A DNA stretch of 64,000 nt. Source: Macrobrachium rosenbergii (taxonomy: Eukaryota; Arthropoda; Malacostraca; Decapoda; Palaemonidae). Location of the stretch: NCBI RefSeq assembly GCF_040412425.1, contig NC_089749.1, positions 32,669,813 to 32,733,812 on the forward strand. Reading direction: 5' to 3'. The translations under genes and the position numbers were made by a program. The notes beneath the pieces are model-generated. The model was given only the letters and a program-made list of their open reading frames with translations, was not told where the DNA came from and did not search any database. Positions within the stretch are counted from its first letter, which is position 1; each line of letters begins with the position of its first letter. This document shows positions 26,548 through 36,679 of the stretch, piece by piece.

Positions 26548-26615
26548 CTTTTTCTTGGCTTGTGAATTTTACTAAATATTGTGTACACGGAAAATGTGTT
26601 TAGTGCATATATAAT
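26548..26615. repeat. short dispersed repeat, copy 2
   Basis: Diverged partner of 24330-24400. It lies about 100 bp beyond the recognisable 3' end of the minus-strand PLE, so it could belong to that element's tail. Confidence 0.55.
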
Positions 26616-26719
26616 TATATATTATAATATGAATGTCTTTTACTGTAATACCACAATATAATATGAAGTTAAAAAGGCCCATAAAACACTATTTCCGATT
26701 TTCAATAATTCATAGTGTT

Positions 26720-28085
26720 GCAACCATATATTTCAAGCACTTCCATCTGTGCCCCAGTTTATGTTCACTGATATGTAAAATATTGACAGATGGAATGTTA
26801 CAAGAGTATATATACAAAGTATATTGTAGGTTTGGCATTAAGTCTTCCGATGGTATGTTAATGGTGACCGTTTCCCAAGAAGGAGGGAAAATAAACAACT
26901 CCCTAGTGGTTTTTGGCCTCATTAACTCCCATCTGGCGAGGCGTCTGGTGTCGTATTTCCTGAAACACCTGCTTGAGAAGAGACCTGAGGATTAACCCGT
27001 CGATGTCATCCGATTTTCAATATCCTCCTGACAAGTTCATAGTGTTGGTTTGATTGATGGTAGCAGATTCCAGCATCTTTCTTTTGCATGGACAGCGACT
27101 TTTGAAAACCAGCTCCATCCTGTTTTGTTTATGGTATGGCCTTTATCCTGAAATGTAGTAAAATCCCCAAACTCTCCGAAGCATACCTACTAATCTTTTG
27201 TGATCTGTTAATCTTTGTGATAGGGATCTACCCATCTCCCCACATAAATCTCATTACAGTTGCTGTTTGGAATCTTGTAAACTCCAGCTTCTTCCCCTTT
27301 TTTTATTTAAGTATTATCTTAATGAAGAGCGAGCTCTCAATGGATTTGGGATAATGGAAAATAAAGATGGATTGTTAGACCTGAGTTGTTCTGCTGGCTT
27401 TTTGGATGTTTTCGTCTTACGGACCTTTATTTTGTCGTTAAAATCTATTTGTCTGTTGTAAACATGGGACCTTTTATACAATATTTTATTCAAACATTGT
27501 TAATAGCCTTCTCGATAATGTGTGGTGGATAAAGAGCAGTTTGTCTTGTTGTTGGTGGATCGTGTTGAATTCTTTATCTAGATACCCATTTGAACATATA
27601 CTAAGGCCTCTGAGGAATAAGTTGCACCTTTCCAAACAAAAATCTTTACAGAGGCAGTCCCCTATCACCCCTTCTAGAAATGAATATAGGAACAGCAGAA
27701 ATTTTGGTTTCCCCATATATGATCTGTGAACATACATGATCTTTTTCTGTTCTCTTATGATCAGTACATCTAGGAATGGCAATTTTTAATAGACCTTTTC
27801 CCATTCTGTTTTGAATTTTAAAACAGAATGGGAACTAGGGCAAAAATTTAGTCTATTAAAAATTTATTGAAGTCTCCCACTTTCAGATATTGTCCCATGA
27901 TGTCTCCGTAAAAATATCATGTACGTATCTAAGCCAGATCATATTATAAAGTTTGATAGATCCACCAAAAACGCAACTGTTTCAAATATTCCGTGTACAA
28001 GTTTGCTAGAAGGGGTGAAATATAGGGGACTGCCCATGCTAACAGGCAAATTTTTGTTTAACAAAATAAAGCCTTACCATTGAAA
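26720..28085 (-). pseudogene. Penelope-like element remnant, family 2, copy a (RT to GIY-YIG)
   Basis: Minus strand, read from right to left. YISPLLANLYTEYLKQL (about 28000) corresponds to the SPLLANLYMEYFE box of PLE reverse transcriptases. IWLRYVHDIFTETSWDN (27895-27940) is the catalytic box, with YVHD in place of the family's YVDD, so one catalytic Asp is replaced. LPFLDVLI and LSICSNGYLDKEFNTI (27486-27782) are the thumb region. EEAGVYKIPNSNCNEIYVG (27250-27310) is the GIY-YIG start, and IDGLILRSLLKQVFQEI its end. A one-base loss after YVG shifts the frame, and a palindromic insertion (27781-27864) disrupts the thumb. The 3' tail to about 26720 matches that of copy b. It is inactive by several independent lesions. 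Confidence 0.8.
27781..27864. repeat. local inverted duplication inside PLE copy a
   Basis: AATTTTTAATAGAC (27781-27794) and CCCATTCTGTTTT (27800-27812) are repeated in inverted form as AAAACAGAATGGG (27820-27832) and GTCTATTAAAAATT (27851-27864). The right arm carries about 18 extra bases. The left arm is the true coding sequence (just before LPFLDVLI), so the right arm is the added copy. Confidence 0.8.
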
Positions 28086-28597
28086 AAAAACACGATGTTA
28101 GTTACATTGAAAGCTCGCTCATCATTAACGTATACTTAAATAAAAAGGGGGAAGAAGCTGGAGTTTACAAGATTCCATGCAGCAACTGTAATGAGATTTA
28201 TGTTGGGGAGATGGGTAGATCCCTCTCGCAAAGATTAATAGAGCACAAAAGATCATTACGGTGTGCTTCGGAGAGTTTGGGGATTTTCCTACATATCAGG
28301 GATAAAGGCCATACCATAAACTGGAGCAGGGCAGAGCTGGTTTTCAAAAGTAGCTGCGTGTACCGAAGAAAGATGCTGGAATCTGCTATCATCAATCAAA
28401 CCAACAATATGAGCTTTTCAGGAGGACGTTGGAAATCAGATGACATTGACGGGTTAAACCTCAGGCCTCTTCTCAAGCAGGTGATCCAGGAAATAGTTAA
28501 TGAGGCCAAAAACAACTATGCCTTCCAGATGGGAGTTAATCAGAGACCAAACACCATTATGGGAATTGTTTATTTTCTTCTTCCTTTTTCTTTTTAA
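28085..28597 (+). CDS. GIY-YIG endonuclease domain of a Penelope-like element, partial open frame
   Basis: This is the C-terminal endonuclease of a PLE polyprotein, which nicks target DNA during retrotransposition. The frame is open for about 170 codons with no start of its own, since it is the truncated end of a longer protein. GVYKIPCSNCNEIYVG (about 28160-28207) contains the GIY and YIG equivalents and the Cys pair typical of PLEs. It is followed by GRSLSQRLIEHKR, with the conserved Arg and His, and then RRKMLESAIINQ, with the conserved Glu. The frame continues through WKSDDIDGLNLRPLL to a stop at 28595-28597. All expected catalytic positions are present, but without the reverse transcriptase, and probably without a promoter, it is likely not expressed. 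The family assignment rests on motifs read by eye. Confidence 0.75.
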   Translation, partial: KKHDVSYIESSLIINVYLNKKGEEAGVYKIPCSNCNEIYVGEMGRSLSQRLIEHKRSLRCASESLGIFLHIRDKGHTINWSRAELVFKSSCVYRRKMLESAIINQTNNMSFSGGRWKSDDIDGLNLRPLLKQVIQEIVNEAKNNYAFQMGVNQRPNTIMGIVYFLLPFSF

Positions 28598-28775
28598 CGT
28601 GCTTTTATTCCCATTTTTAGTGGGGTAACAGTCACCTTGAAGGACCATCATTTGAGACTTAATACCGGCTGCCCTACTTGACATCGCTTTGTATATACGT
28701 ATACTTCTTGTATCATTTCATCTGTCGCATATTTTCCCACCAGTTAACAGGTGGCAGAGTTCGAGATGGAGATGT
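28086..28775 (+). mobile_element. Penelope-like element, family 2, copy b (5' truncated)
   Basis: Plus-strand copy of the same family as copy a, beginning abruptly near 28086 just before the GIY-YIG domain and continuing through the 3' untranslated tail. The tail (about 28600-28775) matches copy a's tail, sharing GACTTAAT, TTTGTATATA and GTGAAC or GTTAAC blocks. It lacks the whole reverse transcriptase, so it cannot be autonomous. Its truncated 5' end abuts the 5' side of copy a, making a head-to-head pair. Confidence 0.8.
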
Positions 28776-28909
28776 GCTATGTTTTTAGAATATATTGTAG
28801 TGGCTTTGTTTTGTGTGTGTATTTACGCTTTTTAAGCAAACCTATCTGTTGATTCTATATAATCCCGGGATGTCTACACGGATAGCAAAGTGGATCTTTT
28901 TATCTTCAT

Positions 28910-29002
<93 letters not shown>

Positions 29003-30280
29003 AGTCATGGCTAATTAGTTTAATATTTAGTTGGATTAATATCACATTGCTTTACCTAAGACCCCATGTAATTCTGTTAATTAAGGCGAAAATTAAACTC
29101 TAAAGGAAATACTGAATAAATTTAGATTGCCACCTAAACTAGTATACCAAGATAGATGTTTATTGCATAACCACATGGATTAATTTAGCAAACTTACTGG
29201 AAAACTAGTTCAACAAAAGTAAAAATAATAGGAAACGGATTATTTACAGGCGCTAACAACAGCTCAAAATGTTAGTCCTAATCAAGACAAGATACCTCAA
29301 TGCTACATAGAAATGAATGCAACTGATTTATATGCCTCTTCCAAAATGCTTTATAAGGCAGTTGACTGCAATGAACGTCGAATTGAGGCTTCTTGGTACT
29401 GATGATGTGTATTCTTCTCCAAGCAAGAGGATTTTGTTCAGGCCCAAGGCGTACACACTTCTGGAACAGACGTATCAAGATAACAATCTTGCACTACAGA
29501 ATCTTTCACTCGTCATTACTTAATCACGAGGGGATGATTCTTATATCAAGAATAATACTTATACACCATGGAGGATAAGTTATGTGATTTCACTTGACAA
29601 CAATAATTGTACTTAATAGATGACTTCATAAATGGAATGTCTTACTAGGATTTCTTAGTCAGTGACTCTGTTTAAGAGAGGATAATTTGAACAAGGAAAA
29701 TGAGTTTTAGTTGAAGGGAAAGAGTACTGGGAGTAATTGTCAAATCAGACTTACCACTGGATGAGCTGATGCAGTGATCAGTTGCATAAGAATTCCTTGG
29801 TCTGTTTGGAATAGCAGTTTTCTCCCTATCGTTGAACAAAGGGGGAGAGACAAAGCGAGCTCAGAGAGAGAAAGCTTGCACGCCCGACTCCCAGGATGTC
29901 TGCTGAGAAAGTCTCTTGATGGTGGGGCAGCTTCTGACTACTTGCTTCAAAACTCCTTTCCCAGGGTCTGACCTGAAATGACAATTGACTCGCCAGTACA
30001 CAGGATAAAGAAGACTGAGCTATAGGAACAGTACTCTAAAGTCTGTCGTACCAAAACCTATCCCTGATTTATGGCCCGCAAAGCTAAAATTCTTGCTCGT
30101 TGGCCGCGAGTGTACTTATTTTGAAAACAACCCCTGGGTTCCCGCCTAACTTCTGCGCATGCGAGCAGCCTACATGGTCTGCCCCTTTACTTTAATAAAG
30201 TTTACTTTATTATTCTACTAAGAAGCAAGGAAGGAGAGGTGAATATTTATAGTATATACTGTGAATATTTATAGTATATA
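28776..30280. other. unannotated DNA with one (TA)n array
   Basis: (TA)n at about 28918-28986. The rest, including a less AT-rich part at 29760-30190, has only short open frames (up to 68 codons) without similarity. TTTACTTTAATAAAGTTTAC and a similar short palindrome lie near 30186-30210. Confidence 0.5.
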
Positions 30281-30284
30281 TGTA

Positions 30285-30423
<139 letters not shown>

Positions 30424-30438
30424 ACAAAATCCTTAGGA

Positions 30439-30515
30439 AACACTGGAGTGTTGCGAGGCCTTTCGATGCTATGTCCTTTACATAGCGTCGAAAGGCCTCG
30501 CAGCACTCCAGTGTT
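30439..30515. repeat. near-perfect 36 bp hairpin
   Basis: Arms 30439-30474 and 30480-30515 are complementary at 34 of 36 positions, with a 5 nt loop (CCTTT). The two mismatches would be G-U pairs in one RNA orientation. The core includes GAGGCCTTTCGATGCTATGT. It is flanked by (TA)n on the left and, 80 bp away, on the right. It is a fold-back sequence; an element terminus is more likely than a microRNA precursor, but I cannot exclude the latter. Confidence 0.9.
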
Positions 30516-30586
30516 GCTGCTTCCTTCTGTGAATTTTATCTTTAATTATATATTCATCACGTTCCATATTTTCGTGATTCAGTTAT

Positions 30587-30587
<1 letters not shown>

Positions 30588-30680
<93 letters not shown>
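30588..30680. repeat. (CA)n(TA)n compound microsatellite
   Basis: A short CA run passes into about 70 bp of TA. Confidence 0.95.
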
Positions 30681-30685
<5 letters not shown>

Positions 30686-30909
30686 TGTAAATGTTTACGT
30701 ATAATTGAAATAGCAAACGTTTTCAAGCGTTACAAGAATAAGTTTAAGCCGTTCTTAAACTTCAGCAAGTGGAAAGTATGTACCCAGAGCTTGTCTGCCC
30801 CCGAATTGAACTTAAGAGTTCTCGAGAATCTCGCCTTCCCACCTCTTCTTTTCTTCTGAGCGTAGTTTTCATACCGAAGGCATCTCCCGTGTGTTCCTTT
30901 AACCGAAGA

Positions 30910-31110
30910 CGTTGTTTGCATGAGGAGAACTCCCAGTGTTTTCCACTGCTACGTTGAAAAGAAATTGTAAGAATATAAAACCTTAAAGACATTCTGAGAA
31001 CAGCCAGGTGGATGTCGCGAGATTCATGGAATGCTATTATTTTTCTTCCTTCTTTCATTCTTTCTCTTCTGCTTCATGTCCTTAGTTTTATAATGTTCGT
31101 GATGGTAAGG
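30910..31110. repeat. diverged dispersed repeat, family C, copy 1
   Basis: Shares with 46790-46985 a collinear series: GTTTTCCA, TAAAACC..TAAAG, TTCTGAGAACAGCCA, GGTG or GATGT, ATTCTGG or ATTCATGG, and a TTATT..TTTTTCTTTCTTT tail. No coding features. Confidence 0.6.
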
Positions 31111-31345
31111 AATAAATGTTATTGCATACTGCATACATACATGCATGCGTATATACTCGTACATGGATGCATACCTATGTTTACATTTGGGGAAATGAAT
31201 ACAAACTTTGAGAACGATTGTTTGGATAAAACATTTTATCAAAGTTTTCATCTTTTAGGTGCTTGGGATTCTATACATCTGTTATTTACTAGATTATATC
31301 GAGGCTTCATGAACTGAGATAAAAAGAAACTTTCCCCAAGTGATT

Positions 31346-31420
31346 CTCTTTTAATGCTCTGATGTAATCATTTGATGAATTTTCTTTTAATGCTCTGATG
31401 TAATCATTTGATGAATTTTC
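31346..31420. repeat. tandem duplication, 36 bp unit
   Basis: Two identical units begin CTTTTAATGCTCTG at 31348 and 31384, each ending TTTGATGAATTTT. Confidence 0.92.
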
Positions 31421-31571
31421 GATTTTGCTCTATCGCCGATGTAAAATGTTCATATACGCATGTGATTAGCCGAAAAGCAAGGTAATAGAATAGAATAGAA
31501 TATAAAGACAGCTGATGCAGGTTACACTAGAAAATATTTAATCAAAACATCTTATTTTCTTCCTCCCCCCC

Positions 31572-31572
<1 letters not shown>

Positions 31573-31638
<66 letters not shown>
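31573..31638. repeat. (CA)n microsatellite
   Basis: About 65 bp of uninterrupted CA preceded by a C run. It is the longest pure CA tract in the window. Confidence 0.97.
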
Positions 31639-31640
<2 letters not shown>

Positions 31641-32078
31641 GGACAGTCACTGAAACAAAGAAGTACTAGATTATTCCTGTTAAAGAATAATAATCAGCTG
31701 CAGCTGTGAATAGTTATCCTGGAAACAGTGTAATGAGGAAACACACTCAGTCTTAAAGAATAGCCGTGAACTCTGCTTATTCATCATTTACACGTTTATC
31801 TTTCTATGTAATTGATTGCCTCTATTGCTTATTGAGTTCATTGTTTTGTTGTTTCCCGAGTTTGGAGAGGTTTTCTCGATAGAAAGCGATTTAAGATTTA
31901 TTTAAGAAAGAATAACATTTGGAATTTGTTGGCTTCTGTAAGTTTCAAGATTTGTGGCTCTTTTGTGAAAATATTCCGGAGGAAGATGAGAAAATCAGGT
32001 TGGAGAATTTCTATTTTTGTAGGTCAACTGCCAATATTTCAATCTGAAAAGGAAATTCAGTCCCAAGGGCGTTGAGGG

Positions 32079-32119
<41 letters not shown>

Positions 32120-32336
32120 TCTTTATACATAGCTGAAGATCCACTGCAATCCAAAGTTCTCTAGTAAATTTCCTTATTTTATTTTCTACTTTTTCACTTT
32201 AAATTTGCTTCCAAAGTTTTTAACCGAAAAGTTTCCAGAGATGGCCCAATACTCATAAGGGAAAGTGCAATTTCAAGGATATTTATTTTTATCTCATTCA
32301 GATGAATACAACAATAAAGCAAACAGATAAGAGAGG

Positions 32337-32341
<5 letters not shown>
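31639..32341. other. unannotated DNA left of the satellite array
   Basis: Contains a (GA)n run at about 32088-32116 and a segment (31969-32070) that resembles 35657-35757 on the other side of the array. No gene. Confidence 0.5.

Positions 32342-32416
<75 letters not shown>
32342..32416. repeat. (TA)n microsatellite
   Basis: Left boundary of the inverted satellite array. Confidence 0.95.
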
Positions 32417-32420
<4 letters not shown>

Positions 32421-34055
32421 CTATTTATCACATCACCGTGATTCATATACAATCAGAAAGCTACAAACGTCCTTTAATATCCAATTCACTCTACCTCGGA
32501 AATAATATATTTTCATATATGTTACCGAAGGGAATTTTTAGTTGATAATAAGTCCACCGTCCGTGGGGTCGAAACCACCGACGGACGAGGAATCAGGACT
32601 ACAGTGACACACTAACGCTTTCGGCCACAAGAGAGGTATAAGTGAATAACATCTCCCATCATCTCACCCGTCGAACTCAGGTGTTTTGCGTTTGGAGACG
32701 ATATCCACCCACCTCTGCCATGTTGACCGTGTAGTGCGTTTGTCGACGTAGCCATATTATGACTATTTATCACATCACCGTGATTCATATAAATCAGAAA
32801 GCTACAAACGTCCTTTAATATCAATTCACTCTACACTCGAAATAATATATTTTTCATATATGTTACAGGGGAATTTTAGTTGATAATAAGTCCACCGTCC
32901 GTGAGGTCGAACCACCGACGGACGAGGAATCAGGACTACAGTGACACACTAACACTTTCGGCCACAAGAGAGGTATAAGTGAATAACATCTCCCATCATC
33001 TCACCGTCGAACTCAGGTGTTTTGCGTTTTGGAGACGATATCCACCCACCTCTGCCATGTTGACCGTGTAGTGCGTTTGTCGACGTAGCCATATTATGAC
33101 TATTTATCACATCACCGTGATTCATATACAGTCAGAAAGCTACAAATGTCCTTTAATATCCAATTCACTCTACCTCGGAAATAATATATTTTCATATATG
33201 TTACCGAAGGAATTTTTAGTTGATAATAAGTCCACTGTCCGTGGGGTCGAACCACCGGCGGACGAGGAATCAGGACTACAGTGACACACTAACGCTTTCG
33301 GCCACAAGAGGTATAAGTGAATAACATCTCCCATCATCTCACCGTCGAACTCAGGTGTTTTATGTTTGGAGGCGATATCCACCCACCTCTGCCATGTTGA
33401 CCGTGTAGTGCGTTTTGTCGCACGTAGCCATAATATGACTATTTATCACATCACCGTGATTCATATACAATCAAGCTACAAACGTCCTTTAATATCCAAT
33501 TCACTCTACCTCCGAAATAATATATTTTCATATATGTTACCGAAGGGAATTTTAGTTGATAATAAGTCCACCGTCCCATGAGGTGAACCACCAGCGGACG
33601 AGGAATCAGGACTACAGTGACACACTAACGCTTTCGTACAAGAGAGGTATAAGTGAATAACATCTCCCATCATCTCACCCGTCGAACTCAGGTGTTTTGC
33701 GTTTGGAGACGATATCCACCCACCTCTGCCATGTTGACGGTGTAGTGCGTTTGTATGCGTAGCCATAATATGACTATTTAAATCATCACCGTGATTCATA
33801 TACAATCAGAAAGCTACAAACGTCCTTTAATATCCAATTCACTCTACCTCGGAAATAATATATTTTCATATATGTTACGAAGGAATTTTAGTTGATAATA
33901 AGTCCACCGTCCACGTGGGGTCGAACCACCGACGGACGAGGAATCAGGACTACAGTGACACACTAACGCTTTCGGCCACAAGAGAGGTATAAATGAATAA
34001 CATCTCCCATCATCTCACCCGTCGAACTCAGGTGTTTTTGCGTTTGGAGACGATA
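32417..34055 (-). repeat. SINE-derived satellite array, first arm
   Basis: Five head-to-tail units begin ATGACTATTTATCACATCAC at 32417, 32759, 33096, 33435 and 33770. Periods are 342, 337, 339 and 335 bp, and the fifth unit is cut at about 286 bp. Units differ mainly by 1-4 base indels and a few substitutions. On the minus strand each carries TGGCCGAAAGCG and GGTTCGACCCC, placed like A and B boxes of a tRNA-derived promoter. I therefore read the units as minus-strand copies of SINE family D. No protein is encoded. Confidence 0.9.
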
Positions 34056-35328
34056 TGGCAGAGGTGGGTGGATATCGATCTCCAAAAAAACACCTGGAGT
34101 TCGACGGGTGAGATGATGGGAGATGTTATTCGCTTATACCTCTCTTGTGGCCGAAAGCGCAAGGTGTCACTGTAGTCCTGATTCCTCGATCGTGGTTCAA
34201 TTCCGACGGGACGAAACGGACTTATTATCAACTAAAATTCTTCGTAACATATATGAAAATATGTTATTTCGAGGTAGAGTGAATTGGATATTAGGACGTT
34301 TGTAGCTTTCTGATTGTATATGAATCACGGTGATGTGATAAATAGTCATATATAGCTACGTCATGTTCAAATGCACTTACACGCCCAACATGGCAGAGGT
34401 GGGTGGATATCGTCTCAAACGCGAAAACACCTGAGTTCGGACGGGTGAGATGATGGGAGATGTTATTCACTTATACCTCTTTGTGGCCGAAAAAGCGTTA
34501 GTGTGTCACTGTAGTCCTGATTCCTCGTCCATCGGTGGTTCACCTCACGGACGGTGGACTTATTATCAACTAAAATTCCTTCGGTAACATATATGAAAAA
34601 TATTATTTCCGAGGTAGAGTGAATTGGATATTAAGGGACGTTTGTAGCTTTCTGATTGTATATGAATCACGGTGATGTGATAAATAGTCATAATATGGCT
34701 ACGTCGCGACAAACGCACTACACGGCCAACATGGCAGAGGTGGGTGGATATCGTCTCCAAACGCAAAACACCTGAGTTCGACGGGTGAGATGATGGGAGA
34801 TGTTATTCACTTATACCTCTCTTTGGCCGGAAAGCGTTAGTGTGTCACTGTAGTCCTGATTCCTCGTTCGTCGGTGGTTCGACCCCACGGACGTGGACTT
34901 ATTATCAACTAAAATTCCACTTCGGTAACATATATGAAAATATATTATTTCCGAGGTAGAGTGAATTGGATATTAAAGGACGTTTGTAGCTTTGATTGTA
35001 TATGAATCACGGTGATGATAAATAGTCATAATATGGCTACACGACAAACGCACTACACGTCAACATAGCAGAGGTGGGTGGATATCGCCTCCAAACGAAA
35101 AACACCTGAGTTCGACGGGTGAGATGATGGAGATGTTATTCACTTATACCTCTCTCTGTGGCCGAAAGCGTTAGTGTGTCACTGTAGTCCTGATTCCTCG
35201 TCCGCCGGGTGGTTCCACCCCACGGGACGGTGGACTTATTATCAACTAAAATTCCCTTCGTAAATATATATGAAAATATATTATTTCCGAGGTAGAGTGA
35301 ATTGACATTAAAGGACGTTTGTAGCTTT

Positions 35329-35330
<2 letters not shown>
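34056..35330 (+). repeat. SINE-derived satellite array, inverted arm
   Basis: The same unit in opposite orientation. Units end at AAATAGTCAT near 34349, 34691 and 35029, and the last is cut at about 35330 by (TA)n, before its final ~40 bp. The orientation switch is abrupt, inside CGATATGGCAGAGGTGGGTG near 34056. The arms are not simple mirror images: the unit-by-unit indels in this arm differ from those in the first arm, for example in the first inverted unit near 34185-34225. Confidence 0.9.
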
Positions 35331-35401
<71 letters not shown>

Positions 35402-35412
35402 CACACACACAC

Positions 35413-35472
<60 letters not shown>
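35331..35472. repeat. (TA)n(CA)n(TA)n compound microsatellite
   Basis: TA at 35332-35394, CA at 35399-35412, and TA to about 35470. It truncates the last satellite unit. Confidence 0.95.
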
Positions 35473-35473
<1 letters not shown>

Positions 35474-36677
35474 CGAGTACATACACAGTATATGTAAACA
35501 AATGTGTTCCTGGTGATTTAGCCGAATTTAATTTCCTTTTATTTAAAAAGGGTGTCATATTAGTTTCTACAAGAATAAAGTCTAAGAAGTTGGGGTAAGA
35601 TTGATGTTTTAGAATTTGATCGAATTTTGTAAGTTATTAGATTCGTGAACGACATTCTGGAAAATGTCGGAGGCGGCTGGGATAAAAGACTGAGAAATTC
35701 TCCTTTGTTTGGTCATCTGTCCAATATTTCAGTCCGAGAGAAATTCCTTCCTAGGGTCAAAGAAATGTTTTTTCTTTCTAAGATTGTGTAGAAAACACTC
35801 GAACTTTCAGTCTGAGAAAGTCAGAGAGAGACAGAGTAAGAAATTAATAAGTGAGGAAATAAGCAGACAAAGACAAACAGGCAGGGAAAGGAGAGTAGAC
35901 AGCTAGAATATAATTATGTTGGTAAATGACTGCAGTATTTTTTCAGGCTAAGGTTGTTCAGATAGCTGGAAACATGAGGTGTGAAAGAGAGAGAGAGAGA
36001 AAGGGACAGGTCAGTAGTGGGGAATGAGAGACGGGGAGAGAAAAAGGCTTTCTGTTGGTAAATGATTAACGGTGATCGAACAGTAAGATGATTCAATTTC
36101 ATACGAAGAAATTCACCACATCCCTTCCCTTTTTTCATGAGACATACAGCACCAGCGACTGCAACAACAACATTCTCTTGCAAGACTCCGTCTCATTATC
36201 TGAGATGGGTTTCGATACGATGTTCTTTCAAAGTTTTAATCCCTTCAAGTAGTAACTTGAGAGGTGGCAATGTAGACGAGGCTACTGCTGATAGCCATGA
36301 AATGAGGCCTCATTTATTTACTTAACTGTTTTTGGGGGGTGGGGTGGGGTGTCTTTCATTTGCAGTTGTTCCCTTTACTTGTTGGTATTTGTTGCAGGAC
36401 TCTCTAGGCCTCGCTGCATTTCTTAATGCTCTCTCAAGCACTTGTGAACGAGGTTCTGTTTTGTTTTTTTATGCAAGGGAAGTATTGGAAAATTAATGTG
36501 TATTGAAATAGTTTCCTGCTGTGCGTGTTTGGTAAGAGGATAAATCATAATGGTTCATCCTTTAGATTTCTGGTGATGGTCTTGTGGGCATGAAAGAAAT
36601 CTTATTGGCGTAACCAATGAAACGAACCGGATAGTTTGCAAACAGGTAGCTGCACCTCTGCGGGAACTGATAGAATT
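35473..36677. other. unannotated DNA
   Basis: Includes the 35657-35757 segment related to 31969-32070, and several short GA-rich patches (35820-36010). Open frames are short and featureless. Confidence 0.5.
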
Positions 36678-36679
36678 TA

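Noticed and set aside
26633..26995. 120-codon plus-strand open frame
   Set aside because: It is antisense to the 3' tail and GIY-YIG end of PLE copy a.
30439..30515. A microRNA precursor
   Set aside because: The stem is longer and more perfect than usual, the loop is only 5 nt, and it is embedded in a repeat-rich fold-back setting. There is no expression evidence.
32417..35330. A CRISPR-like array
   Set aside because: Repeats are about 340 bp, have no unique spacers, and reverse orientation in the middle. The context is eukaryotic.
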